A DNA stretch of 64,000 nt from Vibrio sp. YMD68 (lineage in GTDB: Bacteria > Pseudomonadota > Gammaproteobacteria > Enterobacterales > Vibrionaceae): NCBI RefSeq assembly GCF_029958905.1, contig NZ_CP124614.1, positions 2,790,001 to 2,854,000 on the forward strand, written 5' to 3'. Each line of letters begins with the position of its first letter. The first letter of the stretch is position 1. Of this stretch, positions 17,981 through 28,210 are shown piece by piece. The notes beneath the pieces are model-generated. The model saw nothing but the letters and a program-made list of their open reading frames with translations. It did not search any database and was not told where the DNA came from. A program made the translations under genes and the position numbers.

Positions 17981-18994
17981 TTATTCATTTTCTACGCTGA
18001 ATAGATTTTCCATGTTAAGCCCTTGCTTAATCAATACTTCACGTAATCGACGTAGGCCTTCCACTTGTATCTGACGAACTCTTTCACGAGTCAGGTTTAT
18101 TTCACGTCCGACTTCTTCCAACGTTGATGGCTCATACCCTAGAAGGCCAAATCGGCGCGCAAGCACTTCTTTTTGCTTAGGGTTTAGCTCATCAAGCCAG
18201 TTGACTAAAGAAGCCTTTATATCATTATCTTGAGTTGAAACTTCGGGATCAGAATTATGAATATCAGGAATAATGTCCAGCAATGCTTTTTCGCCATCAC
18301 CACCGATAGGGGTATCAACAGAACTCACGCGTTCATTTAGGCGCAGCATTTTACTGACATCTTCTACAGGTTTATCAAGCTTTGAAGCAATCTCTTCTGC
18401 AGTCGGTTCGTGGTCAAGCTTTTGAGACAACTCTCTAGCCGTGCGCAGATAAATATTCAGTTCTTTGACAACATGGATAGGTAAACGAATAGTTCGAGTT
18501 TGATTCATCAAAGCGCGTTCTATTGTTTGTCGGATCCACCAGGTGGCATAGGTTGAAAAGCGAAAGCCTCTTTCAGGGTCAAATTTTTCGACCGCACGAA
18601 TCAATCCAAGGTTACCTTCTTCAATTAAATCGAGTAATGCTAGGCCGCGATTGCTGTATCGGCGAGATATTTTCACGACAAGACGTAGATTACTTTCAAT
18701 CATGCGCTTACGTGCTGCTTCATCTCCTCGGAGTGCTCGGCGAGCAAAAAGGACTTCTTCTTCTGCGGTGAGTAGTGGAGAAAAACCGATTTCACCCAAG
18801 TAAAGTTGTGTCGCATCTAAGCTTTTACTCGACACTTCAACTTCTTCAGTGGCTGCGGTCTTCGCTTTTACTGTTGTTTTAGCTTTGGCTGTTGTTTTGG
18901 TTTTGGCGGGTTGTTTTTTAGGTTTACCGATTTCCTTCGCGGTTATCTCTAAATCCAACTCATCCATTTTTACTGCTGCATTGCTGATACTCAT
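17981..18994 (-). CDS. rpoS: Stationary-phase sigma factor RpoS (sigma-38)
   Basis: Directs RNA polymerase to general-stress and stationary-phase promoters. 337 residues: region 2 ([37 protein letters not shown], then [13 protein letters not shown]), region 3 ([14 protein letters not shown]) and the region 4 helix-turn-helix ([21 protein letters not shown]; quoted as its parts [10 protein letters not shown] and RERVRQIQ) are canonical. Odd: residues 24-45 form a lysine/threonine/alanine low-complexity segment with nine lysines and two copies of TT-x-KAK, where vibrio RpoS proteins I recall have an acidic stretch. The nlpD gene precedes it by 71 bases, so an rpoS promoter within nlpD is likely, as in E. 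coli. Confidence 0.98.
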   Translation of the reverse strand: MSISNAAVKMDELDLEITAKEIGKPKKQPAKTKTTAKAKTTVKAKTAATEEVEVSSKSLDATQLYLGEIGFSPLLTAEEEVLFARRALRGDEAARKRMIESNLRLVVKISRRYSNRGLALLDLIEEGNLGLIRAVEKFDPERGFRFSTYATWWIRQTIERALMNQTRTIRLPIHVVKELNIYLRTARELSQKLDHEPTAEEIASKLDKPVEDVSKMLRLNERVSSVDTPIGGDGEKALLDIIPDIHNSDPEVSTQDNDIKASLVNWLDELNPKQKEVLARRFGLLGYEPSTLEEVGREINLTRERVRQIQVEGLRRLREVLIKQGLNMENLFSVENE

Positions 18995-19015
18995 AGCGCC
19001 TCCCCCTGGCGAGCT
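18995..19015 (-). promoter_or_regulatory. Exceptionally strong rpoS ribosome binding site
   Basis: The minus strand reads CCAGGGGGAGGCGCT directly before the rpoS ATG. The purine-rich core is stronger than any other Shine-Dalgarno site in the window, and the upstream GCTAGCTCGCC could pair with it, as expected for a translationally gated leader. Confidence 0.5.
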
Positions 19016-19065
19016 AGCAAGACATTACTACTTCTTAATGTCGCTAAATTACCCATAAAGTAAAA

Positions 19066-19941
19066 TTACGGTAAGTAGCGATTTGGATTCACCGACTTAC
19101 CTTGGTAGCGAATTTCAAAATGTAATCGAACGCTGCTGGTCCCTGAACTGCCCATTGTTGCTATTTTTTGACCTGCTTTTACACTCTGTCCTTCTTGTAC
19201 AAGCAACCGATCATTGTGAGCGTATGCACTGAGGTAATTATCATTATGTTTTACAATCACTAGATTGCCGTAACCTCGTAATGCATTGCCTGAATAAACA
19301 ACGGTTCCTCCTGCTGTTGAAACGATAGCTTGACCACGCTGTCCTGCGATATCAATGCCTTTATTCCCTTGTTCTCCAGCAGAAAACTTTTTAATTATTC
19401 TCCCTTTGGTTGGCCAAATCCAGCTGTTAACTTTTTCGCTTTTTGTCTTTGTTGTGTTCGCTACTTTGTTAACAGTTTGTTGCCCTGTAGATTTAACATA
19501 CTCCTTTGATTTTGATTGTTCAACCTTCTTTGGCGGATCTTTTTGTACTACTTTAGTCTTTGCTGAAGTATTTGTTTGGTTAGAGTTCTTGCTCAATTTA
19601 TCGACACTGGCAACCGTTGCGGCTCCCGCCCCTGTTCCACCATAGGCTGGGGCCACATAGTTACTACGCCATAAGTTTAGTTTTTGCCCTGGATGGATCG
19701 TATAAGGCTCTTTTAAATTGTTATAGCGAATTATCTCATTCACGTCCTTATCCGTTATATAACTGATAAAGTAGAGCGTATCGCCTTTGCTCACCTCATA
19801 GAAGCTGCCGCGATAACTGCCACGAGAGACACTGTTGTAATCTTTATTTAGTCCAGAGACAGGCGCAGGGTTTCTTGCCGAGCACCCGATAAGAACACTG
19901 ACACAAGCAATGACGACTAAGTTCCGGACTAAGCTTTTCAT
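19066..19941 (-). CDS. nlpD: Lipoprotein NlpD, activator of cell-wall amidase
   Basis: Outer-membrane lipoprotein that activates AmiC-type amidases at the division site. 291 residues: signal peptide with lipobox LIGC (acylated C20), LysM peptidoglycan-binding domain at about 46-90 (YEVSKGDTLYFISY), a Lys/Thr/Ser-rich linker (about 100-180), and a C-terminal LytM/M23 domain. The domain is degenerate: the first metal-ligand His is replaced in NKGIDIAG and only LHFEIR remains of HLHFE, consistent with a regulator rather than a peptidase. Lies 2 bases after pcm and upstream of rpoS. Confidence 0.95.
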   Translation of the reverse strand: MKSLVRNLVVIACVSVLIGCSARNPAPVSGLNKDYNSVSRGSYRGSFYEVSKGDTLYFISYITDKDVNEIIRYNNLKEPYTIHPGQKLNLWRSNYVAPAYGGTGAGAATVASVDKLSKNSNQTNTSAKTKVVQKDPPKKVEQSKSKEYVKSTGQQTVNKVANTTKTKSEKVNSWIWPTKGRIIKKFSAGEQGNKGIDIAGQRGQAIVSTAGGTVVYSGNALRGYGNLVIVKHNDNYLSAYAHNDRLLVQEGQSVKAGQKIATMGSSGTSSVRLHFEIRYQGKSVNPNRYLP

Positions 19942-19943
19942 CG

Positions 19944-20570
19944 TTAAGCAAGGTCACCGGCAACGAGAGGAACGAAACGTACCATCTCTATGTTTTCATA
20001 GAGATACTCATCCCCTTGGCGAGTGATCTTTATGAGCTGCTGCTCCTCTTCTCCAACAGGAATGATCATTCTTCCTCCTTCCGCTAGTTGCTCTAACAGT
20101 GCCTCAGGGACGCGGTTTGGAGCAGCGGTAACAATGATGGCATCAAATGGCGCTTTATTGACCCACCCTTTCCAGCCATCACCATGCTTGGTGGAGATGT
20201 TATACAGATCCAATTGCTTTAAACGTCTTTTGGCATCCCATTGCAACGCTTTAATTCTTTCAATGGAATGAACATGATCGACTAATTGCGCCAATACGGC
20301 CGTTTGATACCCTGAACCCGTGCCGACTTCTAAGACCTTGCTGTTGCTTTCTAAACCGAGTAATTCTGTCATTTTCGCAACAATGTAAGGCTGAGAGATG
20401 GTCTGCCCTTGCCCAATAGGTAAAGCATTGTTGTCGTACGCTTGGTGAATCATCGCCTGAGACACAAAGCTCTCTCGCGGAAGGTTATGAATGGCTTGTA
20501 ATACTCGCGGGTCTTTAATACCACTCGCGACAAGAAACTCTATCAGCTTGTCTGCATGTGGGTTTGTCAT
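19944..20570 (-). CDS. pcm: Protein-L-isoaspartate O-methyltransferase
   Basis: Repairs isoaspartyl residues in aged proteins using S-adenosylmethionine. 208 residues; SAM-binding motif [17 protein letters not shown] begins at residue 79, preceded by the family motif [17 protein letters not shown] and followed by GGRMIIPVG. Standard length. It overlaps surE by 4 bases and is followed by nlpD, the conserved surE-pcm-nlpD-rpoS stress block. Confidence 0.97.
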   Translation of the reverse strand: MTNPHADKLIEFLVASGIKDPRVLQAIHNLPRESFVSQAMIHQAYDNNALPIGQGQTISQPYIVAKMTELLGLESNSKVLEVGTGSGYQTAVLAQLVDHVHSIERIKALQWDAKRRLKQLDLYNISTKHGDGWKGWVNKAPFDAIIVTAAPNRVPEALLEQLAEGGRMIIPVGEEEQQLIKITRQGDEYLYENIEMVRFVPLVAGDLA

Positions 20571-21331
20571 AGTGCTTTTTCCTTAAACCAATGTTCCATA
20601 GCTCGTAAAGATTCGTGGGCGGTGAGGTCCACTTGAAGTGGCGTCACTGAAACCTGTCGTTTATCTACAGCATAAAAGTCCGTTCCCTCACCAGCATCTT
20701 GCTCTTTTCCTGGTGGGCCTAACCAATAAATATCATGCCCACGCGGATCTTGCTGCTTTATCATATTCTCAGCGTGATGACGGGCACCTAATCGTGTCAC
20801 TTTAATCTCTAAATCTTGGTGGCTATCGACATCTGGAATATTGACATTAAGCAGTCGATTCGTCGGAATAGGGCATGCAATATGTTGCTCTACGATAGTT
20901 CTAGCCACTTGCGCCGCAACGTCAAAATTCACTTTTCCAACCAATGAAAAAGCGATCGACTGCACCCCCAAGAAATGCCCTTCCATTGCCGCAGCGACCG
21001 TGCCCGAATAGAGCACATCATCACCAAGATTTGCACCGTGGTTAATGCCGCTTAACACTAAGTCAGGAAGGTCATCTTTCATCAATTCGTTCAATGCAAA
21101 GTGCACGCAATCAGTAGGCGTTCCTTGTACAGAATAGATTGATGGCGCTATTTCATTCACTCTTAATGGTTGCTCTAACGTTAATGAGTTAGATGCCCCT
21201 GAACGATTTCTATCTGGGGCTACGATAATAATCTGTGCAAAATCCTTCAGGGCATTGGCCAAGGCATGAATACCTTGCGCATGCACGCCATCATCATTGC
21301 TCAGTAGTATTTTCAGCTTGGGCTTCATCAT
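20567..21331 (-). CDS. surE: 5'/3'-nucleotidase SurE
   Basis: Metal-dependent nucleoside monophosphatase linked to stationary-phase survival. Metal site [13 protein letters not shown] near the N-terminus, plus [16 protein letters not shown] and [21 protein letters not shown]; 254 residues from ATG at 21331. The region reads GTG ATG ATG; AAGG lies 7 bases before the first ATG, which is therefore chosen. Follows truD by a few bases. Confidence 0.96.
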   Translation of the reverse strand: MMKPKLKILLSNDDGVHAQGIHALANALKDFAQIIIVAPDRNRSGASNSLTLEQPLRVNEIAPSIYSVQGTPTDCVHFALNELMKDDLPDLVLSGINHGANLGDDVLYSGTVAAAMEGHFLGVQSIAFSLVGKVNFDVAAQVARTIVEQHIACPIPTNRLLNVNIPDVDSHQDLEIKVTRLGARHHAENMIKQQDPRGHDIYWLGPPGKEQDAGEGTDFYAVDKRQVSVTPLQVDLTAHESLRAMEHWFKEKAL

Positions 21332-21340
21332 CACTTTGCC

Positions 21341-22381
21341 TTAATAGACTCTTTCAACAACATCTTCTTCCACCAGCTCTCTAACAATAGAGGTAGCGAA
21401 ACTCCCTGAATCTAATGAAAACGTTAATGTCACGCTATTTTCATTATGTGTCCATGTAAAATTTTTCGGCTGCAAAAGCACAGCTCTGCGATCGTGTCGC
21501 ATGCGATTGCCTCGAATCAAAGCCATTAAGTCGGATTCACTGTCTAGGTTAGGCTGCTCTAGTTGTTGTGCTTTGCCCTTCGTTGGCAACGCATTATCAC
21601 CCGCCATCGCTGCTGTAATTTGGATATCTTTACTGTTCAGAGCTTGCTGTAATGAGGCGATATTGTCCTCGGTCACTAAGCCCGATTCACCACCTGAAAC
21701 GACATCGCCCACCAGTAACGTATCGAAGACACCTTGCTCTATGCGAGCTGACACGATTTTGTTAAAAATCCAGGAACGTGCGGATGACAAATACAAGCTA
21801 CGCTGATTCTGATTGCGTGTTCGAACATTTTCACGGCCCCAACGACGGGCTTCCTCAAGATTATTTCCCTGATGACCAAAACGTTGACTACCAAAATAAT
21901 TTGGCACACCCAATTTTTCTATTTTTCCAATGCGCTCAATCACCTGTTCAACATCCGTGACGTCAGACAAGGTTATCTCAAAATCATTGCCCGCTAAGTC
22001 ACCAGGACGAAGTTTTTTGTTATGGCGCTGAGTGTCTAATATTTCAATGCTTGGGTATTGAGCCAAAAAAACACTGAAATCAGGGGTTTCACCTGTCGGT
22101 AAGTGAACACTGAGCCACTGCTCTGTTATTGCATGGCGATCTTTTAATCCAGCCCAGCTAATATCTTTAGATTTGACCTGACAGGCCTTAGCAAGTTCAT
22201 TGGCAACGAAGCTGGTGTTCTCTCCTGTCTTTCGTATGCGTATCATCAGATGCTCACCAGAGCCGGTAAACTCATAACCGAGATCTTCGCTGACTTTAAA
22301 ATCTGCAGCTTTGGCTTTGAGTTTTGCTTTTGCGCTTGGTTTACCGTGTAAGTAATGAAACTGAGATAAAACATCTGACAT
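21341..22381 (-). CDS. truD: tRNA pseudouridine(13) synthase TruD
   Basis: Makes pseudouridine 13 in tRNA-Glu. 346 residues; catalytic aspartate is D81 in SWAGLKDRHA, with VPNYFGSQRFG and NDFEITL further on, all TruD hallmarks. Length is standard for gamma-proteobacteria. It follows ispF after 100 bases and precedes surE in the conserved ispDF-truD-surE order. Confidence 0.96.
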   Translation of the reverse strand: MSDVLSQFHYLHGKPSAKAKLKAKAADFKVSEDLGYEFTGSGEHLMIRIRKTGENTSFVANELAKACQVKSKDISWAGLKDRHAITEQWLSVHLPTGETPDFSVFLAQYPSIEILDTQRHNKKLRPGDLAGNDFEITLSDVTDVEQVIERIGKIEKLGVPNYFGSQRFGHQGNNLEEARRWGRENVRTRNQNQRSLYLSSARSWIFNKIVSARIEQGVFDTLLVGDVVSGGESGLVTEDNIASLQQALNSKDIQITAAMAGDNALPTKGKAQQLEQPNLDSESDLMALIRGNRMRHDRRAVLLQPKNFTWTHNENSVTLTFSLDSGSFATSIVRELVEEDVVERVY

Positions 22382-22481
22382 AGTTTTCTTCCGTCACCGT
22401 GTGACTGTTAAATTGGGTTTTAAAGTACTGCTACTGCCAGCGATACTCTATTCATCATGCTTTTTTGTTTGGCGAGTGGTG

Positions 22482-22955
22482 TTATTTTTTCATGAGCAAT
22501 ACAACCGCTTCACACGCAATGCCTTCTTTCCGTCCAGTAAAGCCAAGTCGCTCTGTCGTTGTTGCTTTCACATTGACATTGCCAAGATCCGTTTCTAAAT
22601 CTTGAGCTATCGCTGCGCACATCGCTTCAATGTGGGGCGCCATTTTTGGTGATTGAGCCATGATAGTAATGTCTGCATTACCCAGTATATAACCTTGCTC
22701 TTTCACTCGGCGATACACATCTTTTAGCAGCTCTCGGCTATCAGCACCTTTCCACTTATCATCGGTATCGGGAAAATGACGCCCAATATCACCTGCGGCA
22801 ATCGCACCCAGTAAGGCATCACTTAATGCGTGTAAAGCGACATCACCATCAGAATGGGCAAGGAGCCCTTGTTCGTAAGGAATCGCGACTCCACCAATAA
22901 TAACGGGGCCTTGACCACCGAATTTATGCACATCAAAACCATGACCTATTCGCAT
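22482..22955 (-). CDS. ispF: 2-C-methyl-D-erythritol 2,4-cyclodiphosphate synthase
   Basis: Isoprenoid (MEP) pathway enzyme forming the cyclic diphosphate from IspE product. 157 residues; zinc ligands in GFDVHKFG (D8, H10) and the [14 protein letters not shown] motif; [12 protein letters not shown] and [15 protein letters not shown] complete the family pattern. Overlaps the end of ispD by 10 bases, so translation is coupled. Confidence 0.98.
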   Translation of the reverse strand: MRIGHGFDVHKFGGQGPVIIGGVAIPYEQGLLAHSDGDVALHALSDALLGAIAAGDIGRHFPDTDDKWKGADSRELLKDVYRRVKEQGYILGNADITIMAQSPKMAPHIEAMCAAIAQDLETDLGNVNVKATTTERLGFTGRKEGIACEAVVLLMKK

Positions 22956-23671
22956 GACTCTTTTTCCTTATTTTGGCTTAAATAAAACTCAGCCAAAGAC
23001 AAGTCTTCCGGCTGAGTGATTTTAATATTGTCAGAACGGCCATGCACCAACGCAGGCGCAAGGCCGAGCCGCTCCATTGCCGACGCTTCATCGGTAATGG
23101 TTGCTTCCGCTTTTAACGCGTCATCGAGCGCATGATAGAGCGAGCTTGTTCGAAACATTTGTGGCGTTAATGCATGCCATAAGTTATTTCGATCTACGGT
23201 TGAGTCGATATTATTGGCACTATCGGAGCGTTTCATTGTATCTCGTACTGGGCAAGCCAATATCGCGCCAACATCATGGGCTAACGCCGTCTCAATCAAA
23301 CGGTCAATATCTTTGAGTTGTACGCAGGGTCTCGCAGCGTCGTGGACTAACACCCATTCAGATACGTTTTTTTGATTGACATACTCTAAAGCCGATAACA
23401 CAGAGTCAGCACGCTCTTTTCCGCCACTAACACGGATGACATTCGATTGATTGGCAATGGATAAACTTGGGAAATAAGGATCGCCATCTGTCACCGAGAT
23501 GACCACGGTATCAATCTTAGGGTGAGAAAGTAGCTTAAGGACGGTGTGTTCTAAAATGGCCGTATCGTTTATCGTTAAATACTGTTTCGGACGATCAACC
23601 TTCATTCGGCTGCCCACGCCCGCAGCAGGCACAATAGCTACGATGGAGTTTGGGGAATGTTTATTTGGCAT
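22946..23671 (-). CDS. ispD: 2-C-methyl-D-erythritol 4-phosphate cytidylyltransferase
   Basis: Third step of the MEP pathway, joining CMP to methylerythritol phosphate. 241 residues; nucleotide site [21 protein letters not shown] and [12 protein letters not shown] at 23671 lies 1 base after the ftsB stop; the frame can extend seven codons into ftsB via TTG, which is less likely. Ordinary ftsB-ispD-ispF arrangement. Confidence 0.97.
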   Translation of the reverse strand: MPNKHSPNSIVAIVPAAGVGSRMKVDRPKQYLTINDTAILEHTVLKLLSHPKIDTVVISVTDGDPYFPSLSIANQSNVIRVSGGKERADSVLSALEYVNQKNVSEWVLVHDAARPCVQLKDIDRLIETALAHDVGAILACPVRDTMKRSDSANNIDSTVDRNNLWHALTPQMFRTSSLYHALDDALKAEATITDEASAMERLGLAPALVHGRSDNIKITQPEDLSLAEFYLSQNKEKESCE

Positions 23672-23672
23672 T

Positions 23673-23954
23673 CTACTGTGATTCCTCTCCAATCAAGCGG
23701 TAGAAAGTTTCTCCTTCTTTTACCATACCAAGCTCATGCCTTGCTCGCTCTTCAATGGCATCTAAGCCTTGGCGCAAGTCATCAATTTCAGCAAACATTT
23801 CATCATTACGAGCACGAAGATTATCGTTCACTCGATGCTGAGCTTGAATCTCACTATTCACTAGATTGAAATCAATAATGCCGTTTTTGCCAAACCACAA
23901 TGTATACTGTAGCCAGCCGAACAGGAGTGTTAAGGTCAAAACAAAAATTCGCAT
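23673..23954 (-). CDS. ftsB: Cell division protein FtsB
   Basis: Small bitopic protein of the FtsQLB divisome complex. 93 residues: transmembrane helix at about 3-20 ([19 protein letters not shown]), then a heptad-type coiled coil at about 30-65 ([20 protein letters not shown]) and the [19 protein letters not shown] ending that is diagnostic. ATG at 23954 chosen because it gives the family N-terminus; the open frame continues further upstream without family sequence. Confidence 0.95.
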   Translation of the reverse strand: MRIFVLTLTLLFGWLQYTLWFGKNGIIDFNLVNSEIQAQHRVNDNLRARNDEMFAEIDDLRQGLDAIEERARHELGMVKEGETFYRLIGEESQ

Positions 23955-24149
23955 AATCGTAACGCAGTACAGAAGAAAGAGACTGAAAGGCAACATATAT
24001 ACCACAATGACGCTTTTCAAGCGAGGTCGTACACACTAAGGATCGTTACAAGCAAGGATCGCTACATAAGGGGTGGAACAAACAAGGGATCCGTTAGAAA
24101 GTAGCGCTCTTTAACGAGCGCCACCGAAGTACAACAGACGCATTAAGCA

Positions 24150-24953
24150 CTAGTTGAATAGTAAAAATGCAAACAATCCGAAGCCCAGTATGAGGCGGTA
24201 TATGACAAACGGTGTCATACCCATACGTGAAATCAGTTTCAAAAATAGATGAATACAGACATAAGCACTGACAAATGACGTTACGATTCCTGTCATCAGC
24301 ACACCTAAATGAACTGGTTCACCACTGGAAATAAGCTTTAGCCCTAAATAGCCGCCAGCCAGTAAGATGATCGGAATCGACATAAGAAATGAAAATCGAG
24401 CCGCCGCCTCACGAGTAAACCCCAAATACATTGCCGCTGTTATAGTGGCGCCAGAGCGAGAGGTGCCAGGGATCATTGCCAAGGCTTGTGAAACACCAAT
24501 AAACAGTGACTTTTTCCAATCAGCTTGATATTCATCGTCGACCAAAGTGGCATTTTTATCGACATACCAAAGCAATAAACCAAAGACGATGGTCGTCGTA
24601 GCAATAACCCAAGCACTGCGTAAATATATTTCGATCAGATCTTTCATGAACAGACCAAATAAACAGGCGGGGATCGTCGCTAGAATGATCATCCATGCCA
24701 GCTTTGATTCTTTACTTCGTTCGCCTTTAAAGATGGATCCTAAAAAAGCACTGAGTAGTGAGATCACTTCTTTACGAAAATAGATGATCACTGCGGCTAA
24801 TGTGCCCACATGAACAGCGACATCAAACGCTAAGCCTTGGTCTTCCCAACCCAAGACAGCAGAAGGTAAAATTAAATGCGCAGAGCTGGAAATAGGTAAA
24901 AATTCCGTGAGTCCTTGAATAAGGGCAAGGACAAAAGCTTCAATATAACTCAT
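24150..24953 (-). CDS. uppP: Undecaprenyl-diphosphatase
   Basis: Recycles the cell-wall lipid carrier by dephosphorylating undecaprenyl diphosphate; overproduction gives bacitracin resistance. 267-residue polytopic membrane protein with about eight helices and both signatures: [17 protein letters not shown] near the N-terminus and [17 protein letters not shown] near residue 165. Precedes no obvious partner; folK lies 10 bases upstream, so the three genes folB-folK-uppP are probably co-transcribed. Confidence 0.97.
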   Translation of the reverse strand: MSYIEAFVLALIQGLTEFLPISSSAHLILPSAVLGWEDQGLAFDVAVHVGTLAAVIIYFRKEVISLLSAFLGSIFKGERSKESKLAWMIILATIPACLFGLFMKDLIEIYLRSAWVIATTTIVFGLLLWYVDKNATLVDDEYQADWKKSLFIGVSQALAMIPGTSRSGATITAAMYLGFTREAAARFSFLMSIPIILLAGGYLGLKLISSGEPVHLGVLMTGIVTSFVSAYVCIHLFLKLISRMGMTPFVIYRLILGFGLFAFLLFN

Positions 24954-24963
24954 TAAAATCTCA

Positions 24964-25458
24964 TTATTTCTTTAGTTCAAACCAGGGTTCAATACCGGTT
25001 AACGTGTCAGAATCAGTGGACTGGTTCCAAACCTGTTGGACCGTTCTTCCATCTGATGGAATGTGTAAATCAGGGCACAATTCATAAAGTGGTTGAATAA
25101 CAAATGCGTATTTGAATATGTCACTTCTTGGTAATTGCGGATCACTTTCGCTCACCTCTTCCCCAAACAAAATGATATCAAGATCTAAAGTTCGATCTTG
25201 ATACTTTTGTGCAAACTCCGATCGACCCCAACGCATTTCAACTTTACGTAATGCTTGTGAAAGTTCCGCTAAAGAAAGTGCGGTTTTCATTTCTATTACA
25301 AGATTAAAAAAATCATCCCCGTCAAAATGAACTGGCGCACATTGATAGATCGTCGATAGCCTTAGCTCTTCACCTAACAAAGAAAGTTCCTTGACCGCCA
25401 CCTCGACGTGTTTTTCACGTTCTACATTGGTTCCTACACCAATGTATGCGGTGATCAT
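24964..25458 (-). CDS. folK: 6-hydroxymethyl-7,8-dihydropterin pyrophosphokinase
   Basis: Folate pathway kinase. 164 residues; AYIGVGTN at the start, [40 protein letters not shown] and [21 protein letters not shown] are the family pattern (the catalytic aspartates lie in DLDIILFG). Its start overlaps folB by 4 bases. Vibrios commonly carry a second folK elsewhere; this one is the folB-linked form. Confidence 0.94.
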   Translation of the reverse strand: MITAYIGVGTNVEREKHVEVAVKELSLLGEELRLSTIYQCAPVHFDGDDFFNLVIEMKTALSLAELSQALRKVEMRWGRSEFAQKYQDRTLDLDIILFGEEVSESDPQLPRSDIFKYAFVIQPLYELCPDLHIPSDGRTVQQVWNQSTDSDTLTGIEPWFELKK

Positions 25459-25808
25459 TGCTTGCCTCGCTCAATGATCACTCCCACACCTCGAGCTTGA
25501 GCAACCGCACCAGGCTTGGTTAAGCGTATTTTGATCCACGGAACATTAAAGCGCCCCATGATCAGCTCCGCCACTTCTTCCGCAACGCGCTCAACCAACA
25601 AAAACGTTCCTTGTTCAATGTGCTTTAAAACAGCCTGACTCACTTCAAAGTAATCGAGAGCATCCGCAACATCATCACTTTTTCCCGCAGGTTGATTATT
25701 GTGGGCCATTTCGATATCAAGAACGAGCTTCTGTTTGATCTCTTGCTCCCAGTCGTAAACACCGATGGTCGTAATCACTTCTAGCTGTTCAATAAATACT
25801 TTATCCAT
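25455..25808 (-). CDS. folB: Dihydroneopterin aldolase
   Basis: Cleaves dihydroneopterin to hydroxymethyldihydropterin, directly supplying FolK encoded next. 117 residues with VFIEQLEVITTIGVYDWEQEIKQ (split here as EVITTIGVYDWE), VERVAEEVAELIM and the C-terminal KPGAV motif with catalytic lysine. Divergent from plsY across a 230-base intergenic region. Confidence 0.95.
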   Translation of the reverse strand: MDKVFIEQLEVITTIGVYDWEQEIKQKLVLDIEMAHNNQPAGKSDDVADALDYFEVSQAVLKHIEQGTFLLVERVAEEVAELIMGRFNVPWIKIRLTKPGAVAQARGVGVIIERGKQ

Positions 25809-25995
25809 GATGGAGTCTGTCCTTTGTAGAGGTCGGATACCTAAGTGAGTCGAAACAACTTACTATCCTGAGGTAATCAATCACACTCACTTCTTCATAT
25901 GAGAGTAGTGTGATGGTATGAATCACGATATGATAACAACTACTTGCTTTTAGAGCATCTGTTTCATAGCGCTCCTTTATTATTACCTAACTCTC

Positions 25996-26015
25996 CTAAC
26001 TTCTATATAAGTTAG
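25996..26015. repeat. Inverted repeat upstream of plsY
   Basis: CTAACTT, six-base centre CTATAT, AAGTTAG: a perfect 7-bp dyad 24 bases before the plsY ATG. Could be an operator or leader hairpin; no regulator can be assigned. Confidence 0.4.
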
Positions 26016-26038
26016 GGCTTTACACGAGTAAACACTGC

Positions 26039-26650
26039 ATGAGCCCACTTGTTCTCACATTGATCATTTCAGCCTATCTGCTCGGATCGATCTCGAGTGC
26101 GGTATTGATCTGTCGTGTGTTGCGTCTTCAAGATCCCAGAGAGGTCGGTTCAAAAAACCCAGGCGCGACGAATGTACTACGAGTAGGTGGAAAAAAGGCA
26201 GCAGTAGCGGTGTTATTGTGCGATATGTTGAAAGGGACCATTCCAGTATGGGGTGGCTACTTCCTCGATATAGATTCTTTTCTTTTGGGCATCGTGGCGA
26301 TCTCAGCCTGCCTTGGCCACATGTATCCTATCTTCTTTCACTTTAAAGGGGGGAAAGGGGTCGCTACAGCCTTAGGCTCGATAGCTCCCATTGGTCTAGG
26401 GCTCACCGGCCTCATTGTATTGACTTGGTTATCGGTCGCGATTGTATTTCGTTATTCTTCTCTGGCGGCGCTGGTTACCGTACTTCTCACCCCATTTTAT
26501 ACCTGGTTGATAAAGCCCCAATATACCTTGCCTGTGGCCATGTTATGTTGCTTAATTGTGTTTCGTCATGGGCCAAATATTCGACGTTTATTGGACGGCA
26601 CCGAACCCAAAGTGGGCGAGAAAAAACAGGGATTAAAAAAGGCCTCATAA
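26039..26650 (+). CDS. plsY: Glycerol-3-phosphate acyltransferase PlsY
   Basis: Inner-membrane enzyme transferring an acyl group from acyl-phosphate to glycerol-3-phosphate, the first step of phospholipid synthesis. 203 residues, about five helices, with the three family motifs: [38 protein letters not shown], and the C-terminal [16 protein letters not shown]. Converges on tsaD, with the tsaD terminator stem overlapping the plsY stop codon. Confidence 0.97.
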   Translation: MSPLVLTLIISAYLLGSISSAVLICRVLRLQDPREVGSKNPGATNVLRVGGKKAAVAVLLCDMLKGTIPVWGGYFLDIDSFLLGIVAISACLGHMYPIFFHFKGGKGVATALGSIAPIGLGLTGLIVLTWLSVAIVFRYSSLAALVTVLLTPFYTWLIKPQYTLPVAMLCCLIVFRHGPNIRRLLDGTEPKVGEKKQGLKKAS

Positions 26651-26659
26651 TGAGACCTT
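26639..26659 (-). terminator. Terminator of tsaD overlapping the plsY stop
   Basis: Minus strand AAGGTCTCAT/ATGAGGCCTT (one wobble) followed by six T. The stem contains the last codons and stop codon of plsY on the other strand. Confidence 0.7.
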
Positions 26660-26684
26660 GGAACAAACATCTTGTTTTCACTCG

Positions 26685-27710
26685 TTATGGATTTGAGCGA
26701 ACCGGTTTAAGCTGATCAATAGGCCAACGCGGTATCGCTTGCACCGACAAATCACTGGTCTCACCATTTTTAAGACGCTGCATACCCGCGTAAGCAATCA
26801 TGGCGCCATTATCAGTACAAAACTCAGTACGCGGATAATAAACGTCACCACCCACTTTTTCTGCCAACTCACCAAGAGATTGACGAAGCTGTTTATTCGC
26901 ACTCACGCCACCTGCAATCACAATGCGCTTCATGCCTGTTTGAAGTAATGCACGCTTGCACTTAATCACTAACGTATCACACACGGCTTCTTGGAACGCA
27001 TACGCAATGTCGGCACGAGTTTGGTCGTCGTTATCGTTAGCTGCAATGGTATTGGCAGTGAAAGTCTTCAAACCTGAAAAACTCATATCAAGACCCGGTC
27101 TATCGGTCATCGGCCTAGGGAATTTGAAACGCCCTTTGGTGCCATTCTCGGCCAATTTGGCTAATAACGGTCCACCTGGGTAATCTAGCCCCATGAGTTT
27201 CGCCGTTTTATCAAACGCTTCCCCAGCGGCATCATCCACCGATTCACCAAGAATCTTGTATTCGCCTACACCATGTACTTCCACCATCATGCTGTGACCA
27301 CCAGAAACCAGCACAGCCACAAAAGGAAACGGCGGCGGGTTTTCTTCCAGCATAGGTGCCAACAAGTGCCCTTCCATATGGTGAACAGCAACCGCAGGCA
27401 CACCCCAAGCGTACGCAATACTTCGCCCAATGGTCGCGCCAACAAGCAATGCACCCACAAGCCCTGGCCCAGCAGTGTATGCGACTCCATCAATGTCTTT
27501 TGATGTTAAGTTCGCTTCTTTTAATGCGGCCTTAATTAATGGAATGGTTTTTTTTACGTGATCGCGAGATGCAAGCTCTGGTACCACACCACCGTAATCA
27601 GCGTGCAGTTTTACTTGACTATAAAGCTTATGAGCTAAGAGTCCTTTTTCATCATCATAAATCGCAATCCCCGTTTCATCACACGAGGTTTCAATACCAA
27701 TAATGCGCAT
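26685..27710 (-). CDS. tsaD: tRNA N6-threonylcarbamoyladenosine synthase subunit TsaD
   Basis: Transfers the threonylcarbamoyl group to A37 of ANN-decoding tRNAs, working with TsaB and TsaE. 341 residues; opening [18 protein letters not shown], metal-binding [10 protein letters not shown], and the ASKHA ATPase pattern GGHSMMVEV and [11 protein letters not shown]. Divergent from rpsU across about 257 bases, the arrangement typical of enterics and vibrios. Confidence 0.98.
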   Translation of the reverse strand: MRIIGIETSCDETGIAIYDDEKGLLAHKLYSQVKLHADYGGVVPELASRDHVKKTIPLIKAALKEANLTSKDIDGVAYTAGPGLVGALLVGATIGRSIAYAWGVPAVAVHHMEGHLLAPMLEENPPPFPFVAVLVSGGHSMMVEVHGVGEYKILGESVDDAAGEAFDKTAKLMGLDYPGGPLLAKLAENGTKGRFKFPRPMTDRPGLDMSFSGLKTFTANTIAANDNDDQTRADIAYAFQEAVCDTLVIKCKRALLQTGMKRIVIAGGVSANKQLRQSLGELAEKVGGDVYYPRTEFCTDNGAMIAYAGMQRLKNGETSDLSVQAIPRWPIDQLKPVRSNP

Positions 27711-27812
27711 ATTTTTCTCTGTATGCTTTTATCTATGGAGGGAATTTGCGGCAATCTTACCCTGCCTTGGCTTTGCAAACAAATTTTGTACAGACAATAA
27801 TCGATAAAACGC

Positions 27813-27842
27813 TTTACAAAGCTAAGGTGATCGGATTAAAAT
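27813..27842 (+). promoter_or_regulatory. Candidate promoter of rpsU-yqeY-dnaG
   Basis: TTTACA (27813-27818) and TTAAAA (27836-27841) with a 17-base spacer, followed by a GC-rich stretch typical of ribosomal-protein promoters. Lies about 126 bases before the rpsU start. Confidence 0.5.
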
Positions 27843-27967
27843 TCCGCACCATTTTTGATCAAGCTGGTTAGCGACCAAACATAAATGAGAGTTAGCTCGA
27901 TGGGTAACTTCTCTGATTTGGCGATGAATGACCAGCGATAATGAATAACCCCTGAGGTGAAAGGCAT

Positions 27968-28183
27968 ATGCCAATAGTTAAAGTACGTGAAAACGAACCG
28001 TTCGACGTTGCACTACGTCGTTTCAAGCGCTCTTGTGAAAAAGCAGGTATCCTTTCTGAAGTGCGTCGTCGTGAGCATTACGAAAAACCTACTACAGTTC
28101 GCAAACGCGCTAAAGCAGCAGCTCAAAAGCGTCACGCTAAGAAGCTAGCTCGCGAAAACGCTCGTCGCGTTCGCCTGTACTAA
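27968..28183 (+). CDS. rpsU: 30S ribosomal protein S21 (bS21)
   Basis: 71-residue basic protein that helps the 30S subunit bind m[30 protein letters not shown] and the arginine/lysine-rich C-terminus are family-perfect. AGG-rich ribosome site upstream. First gene of the macromolecular-synthesis operon with yqeY and dnaG. Confidence 0.99.
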   Translation: MPIVKVRENEPFDVALRRFKRSCEKAGILSEVRRREHYEKPTTVRKRAKAAAQKRHAKKLARENARRVRLY

Positions 28184-28210
28184 TAACTGAATCCCATAAG
28201 GAATCCAGTT

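Noticed and set aside
24104..24121. GCGCTC/GAGCGC hairpin after uppP as a terminator
   Set aside because: Stem is only six pairs and no T run follows on the minus strand.
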